Assembly (NCBI GenBank): GCA_018257865.1
Contig: JAEUBA010000102.1
Coordinates: forward strand, 1 to 64,000
Source: Stereocaulon alpinum
Lineage: Eukaryota > Ascomycota > Lecanoromycetes > Lecanorales > Stereocaulaceae
Direction: 5' to 3'
Length of the DNA stretch: 64,000 nucleotides
Position 1 is the first letter of the stretch. Each line of letters starts with the position of its first letter. The notes beneath the pieces were generated by a model, which did not search any database, was not told the DNA's origin, and was given only the letters and a program-made list of their open reading frames with translations. This document shows, piece by piece, positions 46,634 through 58,220 of the stretch. The translations under genes were made by a program, and so were the position numbers.

Positions 46634-49320
46634 ACTTAACTCCGCTACCAAGACTCGGAAATAATTAATAGGGCTAGTAAAGGGTTTTGTACACGAACAT
46701 CTCAGTGCGCTGCTTTGCATTATCTGTGCTCCGTCTGTGGGAGATTGAACCCAGCTGTTTGATTCTGTCATAACATGCGTCATACTGGTCGCTAGCTATG
46801 CGTAGGGACTTGGTGATAATCTCTCAACGCCACATTGGTAGTTGACGCACGGTTGTAATGACATGTTAGAACGCTAGGCTAAGAGTACCAGCCAACGCTA
46901 TATTTCACGATGGATACCGCGACTGGGAAGTATCTTTGGTGGCTGCACGGTGCTGAAACGTGTTTGGGAGCCTTTGGAGTTTTCGGCAACATTAGAGGGG
47001 TACGACTATGACTAGAGAATTATGCCTTGCGAATGGAACCTCAATGAAAGGAAGACCTCCATGGAAGCGCTCTCCAATCAATAAGTGGCCTGCCATGTTT
47101 CCGAGCGAGCCCACAAAGGGCGTGATTCTGAATGCAAAGGTATGGCACGCTATACACTTGTGTCTTGAGGTCCGATGACTCGCTGGATCGACTACGTGCC
47201 CGACCCTCACACAAAGAAGGCCTCTATCTAAGTTTATCATTCTTACCAAAAGTGTTTGTGCATTGACTAGTCACGTGTGACCAAGGTATGTCGACATCGC
47301 CAAGGCTTTCATGGACTCAATGTGGAGCGTACCTGCTCAATCTGCTCAAAATCGTTGACGATTCGCAAAAGGACGTTTAAGTCATGCATATCGCATGATC
47401 GCGAAGGTAAGCGTGCTGCCAGAGTCAAGGGTCAGACTGCTAACGTTGGCTGATAGTGCACTGCGTCTGCACTACCAATACGAACAGGCATTTTGATAAG
47501 ATCATAAAGATAAAAAGTAAGTAAAGCAATGCGCTTGTCGTGTGAAGTGACGCGGATATATGGATGCCTTCCGTCGGTACTATGTCGACCGTAGTAAGGG
47601 TTCTACATCGCTGCAGGGACCCAGGCAGAGGCCCTTCATCACACCTTGAATGTGCTGCTCAATGCGGGATGTATCTCAATGCGGTATGTATGCTGGGTAT
47701 AAAATTGGTCTCAGGGTCACTAACAAGTGCTTGAATACCGCCCGATACAGGAAGCGATCGGTGGAGGCTCATCGTCGCCAGATCCGCAGTAGACACAGCC
47801 ATGCTCACCAGCCGCTCTCACTGACCTTTCCGGAGACAAACGTAGTTCTTACAACTGTTCACTGACTTCTACTGATGCGTAGGTAACGCCCTTAGACTAC
47901 GACAGTCGCCACGAGCTCCGCTGGTGTCCTCTCCAGGCAGCTACATCATCACGAAGCGCTACAACACGTAGCTACACTATCTCCGCGGACACTGAACACA
48001 GAATAAGATCTCTGTCCATCCGGTCACAAATCTAAAGCTACATGATGCTAAGCTAAGTACAACACAGGACGTCTAGACAACAGACAGGAGATGAACTTGT
48101 TGGTTACCTCTCGAAGGGGGATTCAAGCCCCAACGCCCCGACAAGGCCAAGTTCGTGTTGGGGAAAAAGATAAAGCACGTACCAGCGGCAGCGTAAGGCC
48201 GGCCACACCACTCCGAAGAGCTTAATGTTCCAGAAATTGGGTGCCCTCGAGCACCACAAAGCCTTTGTAATCCTACACCAAAAAATCAGCAAGGGGGAGC
48301 GAGATTATACCTACCTCAGCGGTTCTGCCGCTTGATGAAGAAAAAAGAAAAGAGGAAGAAGTTGGGTGGGAAGAGCGCTTTGGTATTGATGCCAAGGCAC
48401 TGGAATCTTGCTGACGAGGCAACTGTGCTTGTTGGAGTGGAAGGAACGAGGTCTAGGAAAGTGCAGAGGCAGGGAATGAAAGGGACGTCATAAAACTGAC
48501 AGGAGCGGACGACACGGATCAACCGAGCACCGAGCCCCGAGCACGAAAGCTTCATGAGACAATTTATGACGGAAAGCAACCTTCGTATCGAATACCTACT
48601 TCCGAGACCATTCTAAGTATAATCTTTCATTCTTCGAGACTGCTTCTCGATCTGGAAAATTGCGTAGCTGACGAGAGAAGTGTAGCTGCAACGGCCACGG
48701 ACAGCCGCAACTGATTACAATGCCATCAATGACAAGCTGCAATGAGTTTACAATGAGCTAGGGATTATAAGGTATTGCGTACGTATGGATGGTTACATAT
48801 CGAGTATTCGCTCGGCAAGAGCTCTCATAAAAGACTTGCTGATTGTTTCATTGGTACTAGTGCTTAAGTCCACACCCGTCATTGGATAGGATCGGAATAG
48901 ACGAGGTTGTCAACCGGGTATGTTAGGAGACAGACCCAGGAAGGGGAAGTCTCCCCTTTCTCGTTGTCTGACTGGGGCAACGAGGGGGGCATCACTGTCA
49001 CTGCTTGCAGTCTCAGTGGAGCCTCTAGAATTTCGCCATTGGGTGGGATGCGGAAGACTCTGTTCGAGGAAAGAAGAAGATGGAATGACTAGAATCATAT
49101 AGTGTTCAGATTTTAAGGGCCATATACTGTAACAACTCAAATTCGACGATCACATAGCATACGTGACATAGGGACACACCCCGAAGTCGATGGGTATCAT
49201 TCATTGCATTAAGAGCTCAGATGTAAGGGACTCTCGCAGCTGGATGAGCTAGGACTTATAAAGGATGTGACCAATCACATAGACAAAAAGTCAAGGTGAC
49301 CAAGGTTAATAGAAGAAGAA

Positions 49321-49342
49321 TGCCAAGACCTTATCGATAACC
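49321..49342. promoter_or_regulatory. copy 2 of shared 22-base motif
   Basis: TGCCAAGACCTTATCGATAA followed by CC, 80 bases upstream of the HAD gene start. It contains ATCGAT and a GATAA box. It is the same plus-strand orientation as copy 1, so it sits in opposite orientation relative to the two genes. Confidence 0.4.
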
Positions 49343-49421
49343 GCATGCACTTTCCCAGTTCGGCAATTTATCATCGCTCCGCCGTAGCATAAAGCTTTTC
49401 GACAGGTCAGAGCAGGAGTCA

Positions 49422-50759
49422 ATGGCAGCTCCCAGCCTTGGGAGAAGATGTGCAAGCCTTCCCATAGCAATACATAGAGTATCGAGCATACTGCAACGTG
49501 GAATATTGGGACAGTGTCAACGTCAGTTACAGACTGCAGCTCCGCCCAAGGTTTCTGACTTTGCATTCGCTTTCGAGTATGCGCTCATATCTCTGTCCTC
49601 TTCTCCCGGACCAAGGCTAATGCTTCTACAGCATCGATGGTGTCCTCCTCCGCGGCTCCAATCCTCTCCCCCGCGCCCACAAGACTCTTTCATACCTCCA
49701 GAAGCAGAATATCCCATTCATCCTCCTCACCAATGGCGGCGGCAAGAGCGAGACGGAGCGGGTGGAAGAGCTCAGTCAACGCCTCGAAGTTCCGCTTGAC
49801 GTCAGCATGTTCGTGCAAAGTCACACACCCTTTACCGAGCTCGCAAATGATTATAAGGACAAATGTGTCCTTGTAACAGGTGGCGATGGAGACAAGTGCA
49901 GAACGGTAGCTGAGAAGTAGGGTCTGCTATCTGTTCTGCGTACAGATAAACACTTCATTGACCATATCACTCCGGCAGCTACGGTTTTACAGATGTTCTC
50001 ACACCTGCTGACCTCATAACCGCATTCCCAACTCTGTGGCCATTCGCCTCTCCACAGAACTACGAGTTCTACGCTCGTCCAATACCCAACTGTAGACTGT
50101 CTTCCAGAGAATACAGCCAACGCGATGGCGATAGCACTGTAAAAATAGATGCCGTTTTCATCTTCAACGACCCGCGTGACTGGGCGCTCGACACCCAAAT
50201 AATTCTCGACCTGCTCCTCTCGCAGTCTGGCCACCTTGGCTCCCTCTCCCCAAAGAACGGCAACAACTCCCTGCCTAACAATGGCTACCAACAAGATGGC
50301 CAACCACCACTGTATTTCTCAAACCCGGATCTTCTTTGGGCCTCTGCGTACCACCTCCCTAGGCTTGGGCAGGGCGGGTATAAAGCAGCCTTTGAAGGTG
50401 TCTGGAGAGCTGTCACTAATGGTGCGAAGCTGGAGAAGAGGATGTTTGGCAAGCCACATCAAGGCACATTTGCTTTCGCGGAGAAGAGACTCGAGAATCA
50501 CCGGCATGCACTCATTGGCTCTGGGAGGTCAAAGATTGGAACCGAAGGGTTGAAGAGAGTTTACATGGTTGGTGACAATCCTGAGAGCGATATATTGGGC
50601 GCCAACGATTACCAATCGGCTTCTGGTAGTACGTGGCAGTCCATCTTAGTACGCAGTGGTGTATATAGCGGTGGTGAACCTGCACATAAGCCCAAGGTTG
50701 TAGTAGAAGATGTCTGGGATGCAGTGCAATGGGGATTGGACAAGGAGGGTTGGATCTAG
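49422..50759 (+). CDS. HAD hydrolase, CECR5/HDHD5 type, probably mitochondrial
   Basis: Three exons (49422-49576, 49632-49916, 49979-50759) give 406 residues. The first 45 residues are Arg/Ser/Ala-rich and lack acids (GRRCASLPIAIHRVSSILQR), as in mitochondrial presequences. HAD motif I is FDIDGVLLRG, with nucleophile Asp 52 and acid Asp 54 restored across the first splice site. Motif II is LLTNGGGKSETERV, the motif III lysine region is FGKPHQGTFAFAEKRL, and motif IV is YMVGDNPESDILGAND. NPDLLWAS is also typical of this class IIA branch. Human CECR5/HDHD5 and yeast YKR070W are relatives; the substrate is not established. All catalytic residues appear present. It is transcribed away from a large gene-poor region. 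Confidence 0.92.
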
Positions 50760-52235
50760 CACCTTCTTGTACTTGTTCAGGGCTCATGGAATATACAACA
50801 GAAACATCTCTTGGGTAATTACCCTGGCTTCAACGCTATCACCAACTCTTCATCGCTGATCCCTCGCACACTTCGGTCCTTCCTCTCCCGCTCTCCAGTC
50901 AAAAACATACCCTCCATCTCCCTAACTGCACATATTTTGACGCACTTTACCAGAGCTTCACAACAATAACTCTTTTCATCTCTATCATCTTGTGCATTTG
51001 GCGTCATATCAGGCCCATAGGCCATCAACCCCTCTCCAGCGCGTACTAATGTATCTTGACCAGCTCTATCGATGATTCGCACAGCGCAGTATTAGCATGC
51101 TGGATGCGTCCCTTGGCTCATTTTTGCGGGGGAAGATAACAATATCGGGTCTCCAGCCCTCAGAGATACCTTTGCGCCTCTTTCTACGCCTTATCAAACA
51201 TGCAAAGAGCTCTTTCCACCACCTCAAATGATGTCATCCCACCATTTCGCGGTATCTATCAGCATCCTTCTTTTGACAAGATGCAATTGGCTGCATCCTC
51301 ATCTTCTTGGACCATTGCAGGGAGCTTGTCGTACTCTGCTGCTTTGTTTGAGCGTGCTATTGTAAGCGTATACCGGGGTGATTGTTGGCTGTAGAGATGT
51401 CTTTGAACGGACATTTGCCTAGGTTGATCTGACCCAGGAGTTTATACCCTGCTCCAAAGTGAACGCTGCGTCGGTTCCGACCGATCTCTTGTCGCGATCT
51501 ACATTATCTAGGCTGTTGAAGTGTGGATATAGTAGCTCGAGAGACCGAGCAAGGACGACGAGGCGGTGGTTTGAAGTATGGTGAATGGTGTCAGTGGCGA
51601 TTAGGGAGTGTTAAAAGCACGATCGTGGAAGGCAGACTGAGAGATCGAAATGCGATTCGGAATTCTTTAGATCACTGTACTCAATCCTTGGTCCTTTGAA
51701 CCACAGCAGATCCACATAAACACAACCCATATACTCATTTCGCTCCCCTCGGAGTCTCTCAGCCAGATAACTGCCTATCACCCCACACCCCTCGAACAAG
51801 AAACACAACATCTCACCCCTCCCAGTATTCGCGAACCACCTCATCATCCGCTTGATACCGCAAAACCCGCACACGTCTCGCTCTCATGTCCCATCCCACT
51901 CCTTGCACATACCCTGGCCCTGAACCCATCCCTCACCCCACTCCAAGCTCCTGCTCAAAACATGTACATCGCCTGTCCTGGACCTCAGAACGGTAAAGCA
52001 GATCGCTACAGAAGAAGCATGTCCAAGGCAATATGTATTGATTTTCTGGGGTGTAAGTTTTCTAGTTAGAATAGTGCTACTAATGGAAGGTTTTGAGCAA
52101 GTACGCGATTTCTGGGTCTGACATCGTGTTGTGTATGTGGGGGAGGGTTTGTGCCTGCGTTATTTTCATTCAAGAAGAGTTTGCTCGTGCATGGAATGAG
52201 AGTATAGGTATGAAACGAGATGAGAGTAAGGGAAT
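50760..52235. other. gene-poor region with unresolved minus-strand fragments
   Basis: Protein-like pieces are visible on the minus strand (50819-51082 and around 51240-51560), but stops and missing splice sites prevent a convincing model. They may be relics of one decayed gene. No domain was recognised. Confidence 0.35.
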
Positions 52236-53568
52236 GACATATATGTGCGTCACGGTTCATTGGTGGAGCGAAGATTGAAATATGCTTGGTATTTATGCTA
52301 ATCAAAGAGACTAGTTCGCGCTCCCCTGCTAAGGTTTTTGGGGGGTTTTCGGACATAAGCAGTTATTTGATGTTATGAGGCCGTAATACAGACCCTCGAA
52401 GGGTGGTGACGGAATTGGATTCGATGGGTCTTATTGGAAGATATCATTGCAAGCTCATCTGATCCGCCTGCTACCATAGCAGGTTCCTTGCCTTTAAAGT
52501 CTTGTCCATAGGCCCACTCGATATCCTCCAGGTATTCATTCAGGTCTTCTCTGCCATTCTAAAGCCCCTTGAAGGCTCTGAACTTGGTTTGTCCCATTTT
52601 GATCACCGTCACTGGTGTTGTCGTAAGGGGTTTCGAGGGTGTATTTGGCTTGGATTCTGTTGCGGTAGTGGGATTTGTAGGTTTAGACGATACGCAACCG
52701 CTTTACTTCTCGGATGCGCAGTCTGAGCACGCAGTGGTCATGATCCTGGTGGATTAGTGTCATCTTAGCATCATACCTAATGTGTTGGTGATAGAAGAGG
52801 AGAAAGAAAAGCTCCGATATCTGATGTATGATGAGAAATCCGTAATGGCGTTATATGTATATGCGTCGTGAGTTATTGGTGGAGCGAAGATCTAGGTATA
52901 TTTTATATTAATGCTAAAGTAACATAACGAGAATTGCGCTCCCTTGCTAACTTTTTTTTGGATTTCTCTTGGGTTTTTGGGATATTTCTGGACATAAGCA
53001 GGTGTTTGAATTGATACGGCCGTAGTAAAGACCCCGAAGGATGGTAATGATCCCGATGGATCGGTATAGTCTCAGCATGATGCCTGACGTGTTGGTAAAA
53101 GAAGAGGAGAAAGAAAACCTCCGACATCGCATATACAATGAGAAAACCGCAATGGCTTTATATGTATATGCGTCACGAATCATTGGTGGAACAGAGATCT
53201 AGGAATGCTTTGTATTAATACTAAACGAAAAAACTAATCCGCGCCCCCCTGCTAACTTTTTTTTGGTTTTTTAAAAAATTTGTGGACATAAGCACGTTCA
53301 TTGAATGTAAGGCCGTGGTAAAGACCCCGAAGGGTGGTAATGATCCCGAGGGATCGAATGAATCTCGGCATGGTGCCTAATGTGGTGGTTCAAGAAGAGA
53401 AGAAAGAAAAAGAACATGATTCCGAGGGATCGCATAAATCTCGGCATGGTGCCTAATGTGGTGGTTCAAGAAGAGAAAAAAAAAAGAACATGATCCCGAG
53501 GGATCGAATAAATCTCGGCATGGTGCCTAATGTGGTGGTTCAAGAAGCGAAGAAGAAAAAGGAACATG
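52236..53568. repeat. nested tandem-repeat array (307-base unit with 75-base sub-unit)
   Basis: Two similar units of about 307 bases start near 52851 and 53158 (TTATATGTATATGCGTC...). A more diverged copy of the part starting TTGGTGGAGCGAAGAT is seen near 52259. Landmarks in each are CCTTGCTAAC or CCCTGCTAA, GGACATAAGCA, GGCCGT(A/G)(A/G)TA and GACCC(C)(T)CGAAGG. The last part of the unit is then amplified three more times as 74-78-base direct repeats (53341-53416, 53417-53490, 53491-53568), each carrying the hairpin word GATCCCGAGGGATC or a variant. It ends about 88 bases beyond the stop of the 852-residue gene. Confidence 0.85.
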
Positions 53569-53655
53569 GTCAATGTCACGATCTCACACCTGACCTAGCC
53601 ACATGCCTCTAGGTCCTCAAACGACCTCCCACGGCATGTAGCGGTTAGCGTCCCC

Positions 53656-56214
53656 TCAACGACGCCCAAAGGCGCCACTGCCTCCACGACCGCTACGGTT
53701 CGACTCCTCGAAATACGTCGTTCGGCCGTCCTCTGATTGGTAACGTGGGTCACGACCCACGCGCGCCGGCGGGTTCGTAGCAGCCCACTCTTCGTCAAAG
53801 AAACTATCATTCCCAGTGGCGGAGTGATCAATCGCATGGGCAGGCGGCTGGGAATAGCGATTGAAAGGGTCGTCAGGCTTCGGGTTCTTGTGGCTCGCAA
53901 GATTAGCCATGGCACCAACGAGAAGGTGTTGCATGGCCTCTGGACTGAGTTCGCTCCAGGGAGGTCTAGTCGCATTCGTAGCGTTCGTGGCCGGGCTCGG
54001 GTTCGACGTAGTTGGGACTGCTCCAATCGAGCCAGGACGACCATGACCAATTGGATTTGGAGTCAACGTTGCCGATGAAGCTGTTGAATCTTCAGGGAGT
54101 ATTGATTGGCCATATCCGCACGAGCGTATTGATGCGTCTTCTAGTCCTGCCCTACGAGCAGATTCGTAGAGGTTCTTGATCAAGTCGTAGCTGCCTTTAC
54201 GAAAATCCTCAGTCCCTTCCTTTAGAGACTCTTCGGGGGTTTTCTTCTTCTTCTGCATCATCTCTCTCAGGGCAACGTTGCCAGCTCCCATCGAGACAGG
54301 TTCAGGAGGCGGCGTACGTCTAACACCTCTGGATCGACCAAAGCCATGAAGCTTTGAAGGTCCATCACCAGTTAATGGGGTTCGAGCAGGAGGCATTGCG
54401 TCTCTATCAGTATAGCTCATCATCTTTGGGTCTGCACGGATCTCATTTATAAGCTGGTTGGTGAGGTCGTTGGCGTACTTCTGATACGCCAATAAACCTG
54501 GACCTGGTTTAGCGACCTTGCGAGATGGCTGACTCTTCACCTCATCTCGAGTTTTCGGACCAGGTTGCTCTGAGGACTGTGCGTAGCCTAGAGCGTGAGG
54601 CCTAATGGTAGAACCTGTAGCGACCGAAGAAGCAGCGTTGGATGCGGTTTGAGCCAATGGGTCGTGAGCGACAGTGCGGACGGATCGGGGCGTGTTTCCC
54701 TGATTCTGAGATTCTTGAGTGACTTTATGGAGGCTTTGCATTAGCGTGTCTTTTGTGCTATTCGGATCGAAAAGCTTACTGCTGGCATTGAACCCGGTAT
54801 ATGGTGCTGAGTCACGGACGTTGGGTGTAGCTAGAGCAGCTTGATCGGCGGGATTAGAGTCCGTGGCAGAGAACGCTCGGTGTCGGCATGCGTCGAGGAG
54901 CTTTGTTTGTTCGTCAGGAGGCATCGTCATGTACATCTCCAACGCCTCGTCTTTGTTGTGGGCTCCTAGCCGAGCGAAATGAGCCATCAACTCCTGCTCT
55001 GCATGATCCGAGCGACTCCTCTCGGAAACATTGCCTTGTGGAATCTGCGAAGTGCCTCTGACTGCTGGTCGTGACATTCGGATACCTGCATAAGGGTCGT
55101 TAAAAGGTTGTGTGCCATAAGCAGATTGCTGAGCATAACCATACTGCGGGCCAGCAGTGTATTGCTCGTTGCCAGTGAAATGAGGACCGGCGGGGTATCG
55201 CTCGTTGCCAGTGAAATGCGGGTCGTATGGAGACTGTGTACCGTATGGGTCCATGCCGGCCAGTGCCTGCTGCTGCTGCTGTCCCATTTGATTATACATA
55301 CGGGTACGGGAATTGTATGATGAGACTGGGACCGAGCTGAATGTAGGCTGGTACCCGAAAGCGCCCGGAGCAAATGCAGACTGCCCATGAGCAGATGAAT
55401 CACGATACTGGTCATTGAAGGGGTCTTCGTTGCCAAAGCCTGACGCATCGAACAAGTTACCAGATGAGCCAGTCATTGCTGGACGAGGACGATCCGTTGT
55501 CGGTTCACAGGACTCGCTCGAGGGACTAATGCTATGAGTGTATCTTCCATATGGAAGACGTTCACGAGATGAGGGGGTGACATTGGGATTGAGACCCGAT
55601 GACTGAACACCATACTGAGCAGAAGCCTGTCCGCGAACCGCACGCGGAGTTCCAGACATATCGAAATGGCTAGCTTGCCACTCGAGGACAGGATTAGGAA
55701 CCCACTCCTTTGTGATGGGATCAAGGACTCTAAGCGGGTAAGCCGGTGGGTATGCAGCTCTGGGTGAACCTGGTTCAGGTGAGGTGGGTTCAAATGAGGT
55801 GGGTTTAGGTGAGGTGGGTTCAGGTGAGGGTGGAGCTTCAGAAAAGCCGTAAAAGTCGCCCGCGGCCTGCTGTTGAGTGGTGGAAGTCGACGCAGATTGT
55901 TGACGATTATCTGCGGGATCAGCTTCGTACGGATGAGATTGAAGTGGTAGGGGTAATTGTGCATGCAGTTGTGAGGATTGTTGACAGTTAGCTTCAGAGT
56001 CCTCGCTTAGCGGCGTTTCTTGGGACATCCTGCCGCGGCGCTTCTTCGCCATCGTAAAGGCTAACATACCCACGCTCATGGGTCCCCTTAGCAGCGCCTC
56101 TTCATGCTCATAGGCATGCCTGGTCTCCCTCGCTCTTCTGGCATTCAAGGCTTGGGCAGCTTTAGCTAAGTCGGCCGTTTCCTTGCGGGTGTCACCCTGA
56201 TTCAACTCAGACAT
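53656..56214 (-). CDS. 852-residue low-complexity protein, family unknown
   Basis: One uninterrupted exon. Residues 1-63 form a charged helical head (KETADLAKAAQALNARRARE) with a basic KKRRGRM. The next 350 residues are Gln/Ser/Pro/Tyr/Gly-rich and probably disordered, with two recent-looking internal duplications: four TSPEP/TSPKP/TSFEP units (55770-55836) and PHFTGNExYxAGP twice. A few ordered-looking blocks follow: DKEALEMYMTMPPDEQTKLL-type helix (near 430), GPGLLAYQKYANDLTNQLIN (near 590) and LKEGTEDFRKGSYDLIKNLY (near 680). The tail is Arg/Gly-rich (NRSGRGGSGAFGRR), as in many RNA-binding proteins. No catalytic domain is recognised. The helical blocks interspersed in disordered sequence suggest a scaffold or RNA-associated protein, but that is speculation. 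Confidence 0.8.
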   Translation of the reverse strand: MSELNQGDTRKETADLAKAAQALNARRARETRHAYEHEEALLRGPMSVGMLAFTMAKKRRGRMSQETPLSEDSEANCQQSSQLHAQLPLPLQSHPYEADPADNRQQSASTSTTQQQAAGDFYGFSEAPPSPEPTSPKPTSFEPTSPEPGSPRAAYPPAYPLRVLDPITKEWVPNPVLEWQASHFDMSGTPRAVRGQASAQYGVQSSGLNPNVTPSSRERLPYGRYTHSISPSSESCEPTTDRPRPAMTGSSGNLFDASGFGNEDPFNDQYRDSSAHGQSAFAPGAFGYQPTFSSVPVSSYNSRTRMYNQMGQQQQQALAGMDPYGTQSPYDPHFTGNERYPAGPHFTGNEQYTAGPQYGYAQQSAYGTQPFNDPYAGIRMSRPAVRGTSQIPQGNVSERSRSDHAEQELMAHFARLGAHNKDEALEMYMTMPPDEQTKLLDACRHRAFSATDSNPADQAALATPNVRDSAPYTGFNASSKLFDPNSTKDTLMQSLHKVTQESQNQGNTPRSVRTVAHDPLAQTASNAASSVATGSTIRPHALGYAQSSEQPGPKTRDEVKSQPSRKVAKPGPGLLAYQKYANDLTNQLINEIRADPKMMSYTDRDAMPPARTPLTGDGPSKLHGFGRSRGVRRTPPPEPVSMGAGNVALREMMQKKKKTPEESLKEGTEDFRKGSYDLIKNLYESARRAGLEDASIRSCGYGQSILPEDSTASSATLTPNPIGHGRPGSIGAVPTTSNPSPATNATNATRPPWSELSPEAMQHLLVGAMANLASHKNPKPDDPFNRYSQPPAHAIDHSATGNDSFFDEEWAATNPPARVGRDPRYQSEDGRTTYFEESNRSGRGGSGAFGRR
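55164..55218. repeat. 36-base coding duplication
   Basis: GCTCGTTGCCAGTGAAATG occurs at 55164-55182 and exactly again at 55200-55218. This duplicates a 12-residue unit (PHFTGNExYxAG) in the low-complexity protein. Confidence 0.8.
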
Positions 56215-58220
56215 TGTATGGGCTTCTTAAGGCTCATGCTGTCAGTGAAAATTTGGAGACCGGCACTCAGATACTGAGGGACTCACAGCAACCAAGTTGA
56301 CTCTGGTAAACAGAGTAGATAGCTAGTGTTAAGCCAGGCAAAAGAGCTGTAGCCGGTTGATTGATAGGACTGGACAAGCTATAGAGCTGGTTTCTTTGAT
56401 GTTGACATACTGGATGGATTATAGTGAGCCGGTTGTTGATGAGTGGGTAGTTAAAGTGAGAGGAAGTGAAAATCCGGCAGGAGGAGTGATCCCGGATTCG
56501 TAGGGTGGCGTTCATCATCACGATGCGTTGACTTGTAATGAAGCGAAAATAATTATAGACTATCCATCCTTGCAATGCTATGTATACTTACCAAAACCAA
56601 TATCGTTCAAGATATAGCATATCCTATGGCATAGGCTTACCGTTTCACCCCTGGCACTGTCTACAACTGTGACATGATATATTCTTGCTTGATATGATTC
56701 GTAATGTACGTTCAAGTATGTGGCAGGGACCAGTCGGGCTAACAATCACGTAGGTAGACAAGCAAAGAAATGGCCAATGCAAGGCAGCAGTCAACATCAT
56801 ATCGAAGCTAGATGAAGATCCTTGGGCAGGAAAGCATTCGTCCAACTATACTGCATTAAGAGTGATAGCGTCTGATCAGAGCCTTGGACTTGGAGAGGCG
56901 ATAGCCCGGACCAACGACCTGTGTCGAAGTGTCAGCGTTGCTTTGCTCCTTTGATCCTTAAAGAGAATACTGAACGGCTGGAAACATACCTCCGTTAAAG
57001 TCCCCTGTTCATCAAAGCATAGTCTTGAACCAACTTGCTTCTCCAACTATTCCCCCAAGGTCCGGTATCTAACTCACGAACCCTAAATTGTTAGACTTCA
57101 TCACTCTATGGCTCTGCCCAACTTCTTCTCGCTTGAGTGTATGATGCATCCTCAACCAAGGACGACATGTAATATACCAGGCATCGATGTTAAAGAAGCA
57201 TAAGGGGATAGTGATACCGCCATCCCTCCCCAGCCCATGTTGGAGAGGGATGTAGAAGATAGGAAGAAAGCATGGTGGTGGGCAGAATTTAACATACTTC
57301 ATGCCGAAAGGCTGTGGGCCCATTCACGCTACATCAGCCCAATGCTACCATCACTATGGCACCTTCACTCGAGAATTTGGAGGGAAGCAGCATGGTACCG
57401 TGCTCCCTCCCCAGGCATGTGCCGAAGAGGAACATAGAAAGATGGAAGAGAGCGCAGGTTGTTAGGGAGGTTTTGAAGCACTCCATCCCAAATCACAGAA
57501 GGACCGATTCACACTACATCAGCTTCATCCCGCCATCACGATGGTCTCTTCACACGAGAATTGGGACAGGGCCTTCTCCACGTCACTCAGTCTGACCTCA
57601 AAATTGTTGAAAGGATCCGTTCACGCCGCAGTAGCTCGAGAACGCCATGAATGTGGTTTCTCCACTTTTGTACGAGTCCATCGGTCCCCATCCACTTGGC
57701 TAAGTCTCATGCATGTTCCGTTTCTATTCCCAGTGGTCTCTCCAAGCCGCGCATTCCCAAAATCTGGGCCTCAGTGGTACTCTAATGCTTCATGGACCGG
57801 CACCCTCCATTCAGGCGATGCCCCTGGTAGTCATCATTACTACGTTCCTAATGTGTGAACATCTCCTAGGTGCCATGTATGAAGTAAGTGTTGAAGTGAG
57901 GTCGCGTTGTCCGGAGAAAGCTAGCCGAGCGCCGACGAGTCGGAGAAATTTCTTGGCTGAGGGCCAGCGAGTCATGCAAGTACAGTCAGGAAGAGGGGAC
58001 TTCAGATACACAATTCATACATCAAGACAAGAAGGCAAGAAACCATGATCTTCTTGAATTGTTGTGACATCGGAGCATTTTTTCATAGTCGTTTATAAGT
58101 ACAATCATGTCCTCCAATTTTACTCGTCAAGCCAAACGCTTTTGGTCTCGATCTCCAGAAGCTTCCAACCACCATGTGTCAACTACCCTGCTCAAGTACC
58201 CTTGAAAGGCATCAACTCGC
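56215..58220. other. 2 kb gap with diverged duplicated block
   Basis: The 5' flank of the 852-residue gene, then no recognised gene. Between about 57222 and 57640 a block is repeated in diverged form (listed separately). Open frames here (57237-57437, 57541-57858, 57713-58048 plus) have no known domain. Confidence 0.45.
57222..57640. repeat. diverged tandem duplication, about 184-base period
   Basis: CCCTCCCCAG near 57222 and 57405 begins two similar units. Each continues with a CATGT...GAGG...ATAGAAGAT/ATAGAAAGATGGAAG segment, then (C/G)ATTCACxCTACATCAG (57324 and 57508), then CCATCACxATGG and TTCACxCGAGAATT. A third partial match (GGATCCGTTCACGCCGCAG) is near 57617. Identity is moderate, so the duplication is old. 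Confidence 0.6.

Larger units (their letters stand above)
46393..49421. other. 3 kb gene-poor region
   Basis: No gene with a recognisable domain. It contains a short tandem duplication (CTCAATGCGG(G/T)ATGTAT, about 47656-47690), one copy of a 22-base motif at 46612-46633 and the other at 49321-49342. Frames such as 48316-48579 minus (ending in a Phe-rich run) look accidental. Confidence 0.45.

Noticed and set aside
48122..48140. Second T-loop-like word GGATTCAAGCCCC
   Set aside because: A short stem is possible, but the remaining cloverleaf is absent.
50819..51560. Minus-strand gene built from protein-like pieces
   Set aside because: Stops interrupt every attempted joining and no splice pairs keep frame; possibly a relic, but not supportable as a gene.
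53341..53568. Regular direct repeats as a CRISPR array
   Set aside because: The repeats are contiguous with no unique spacers, and the genome is eukaryotic.
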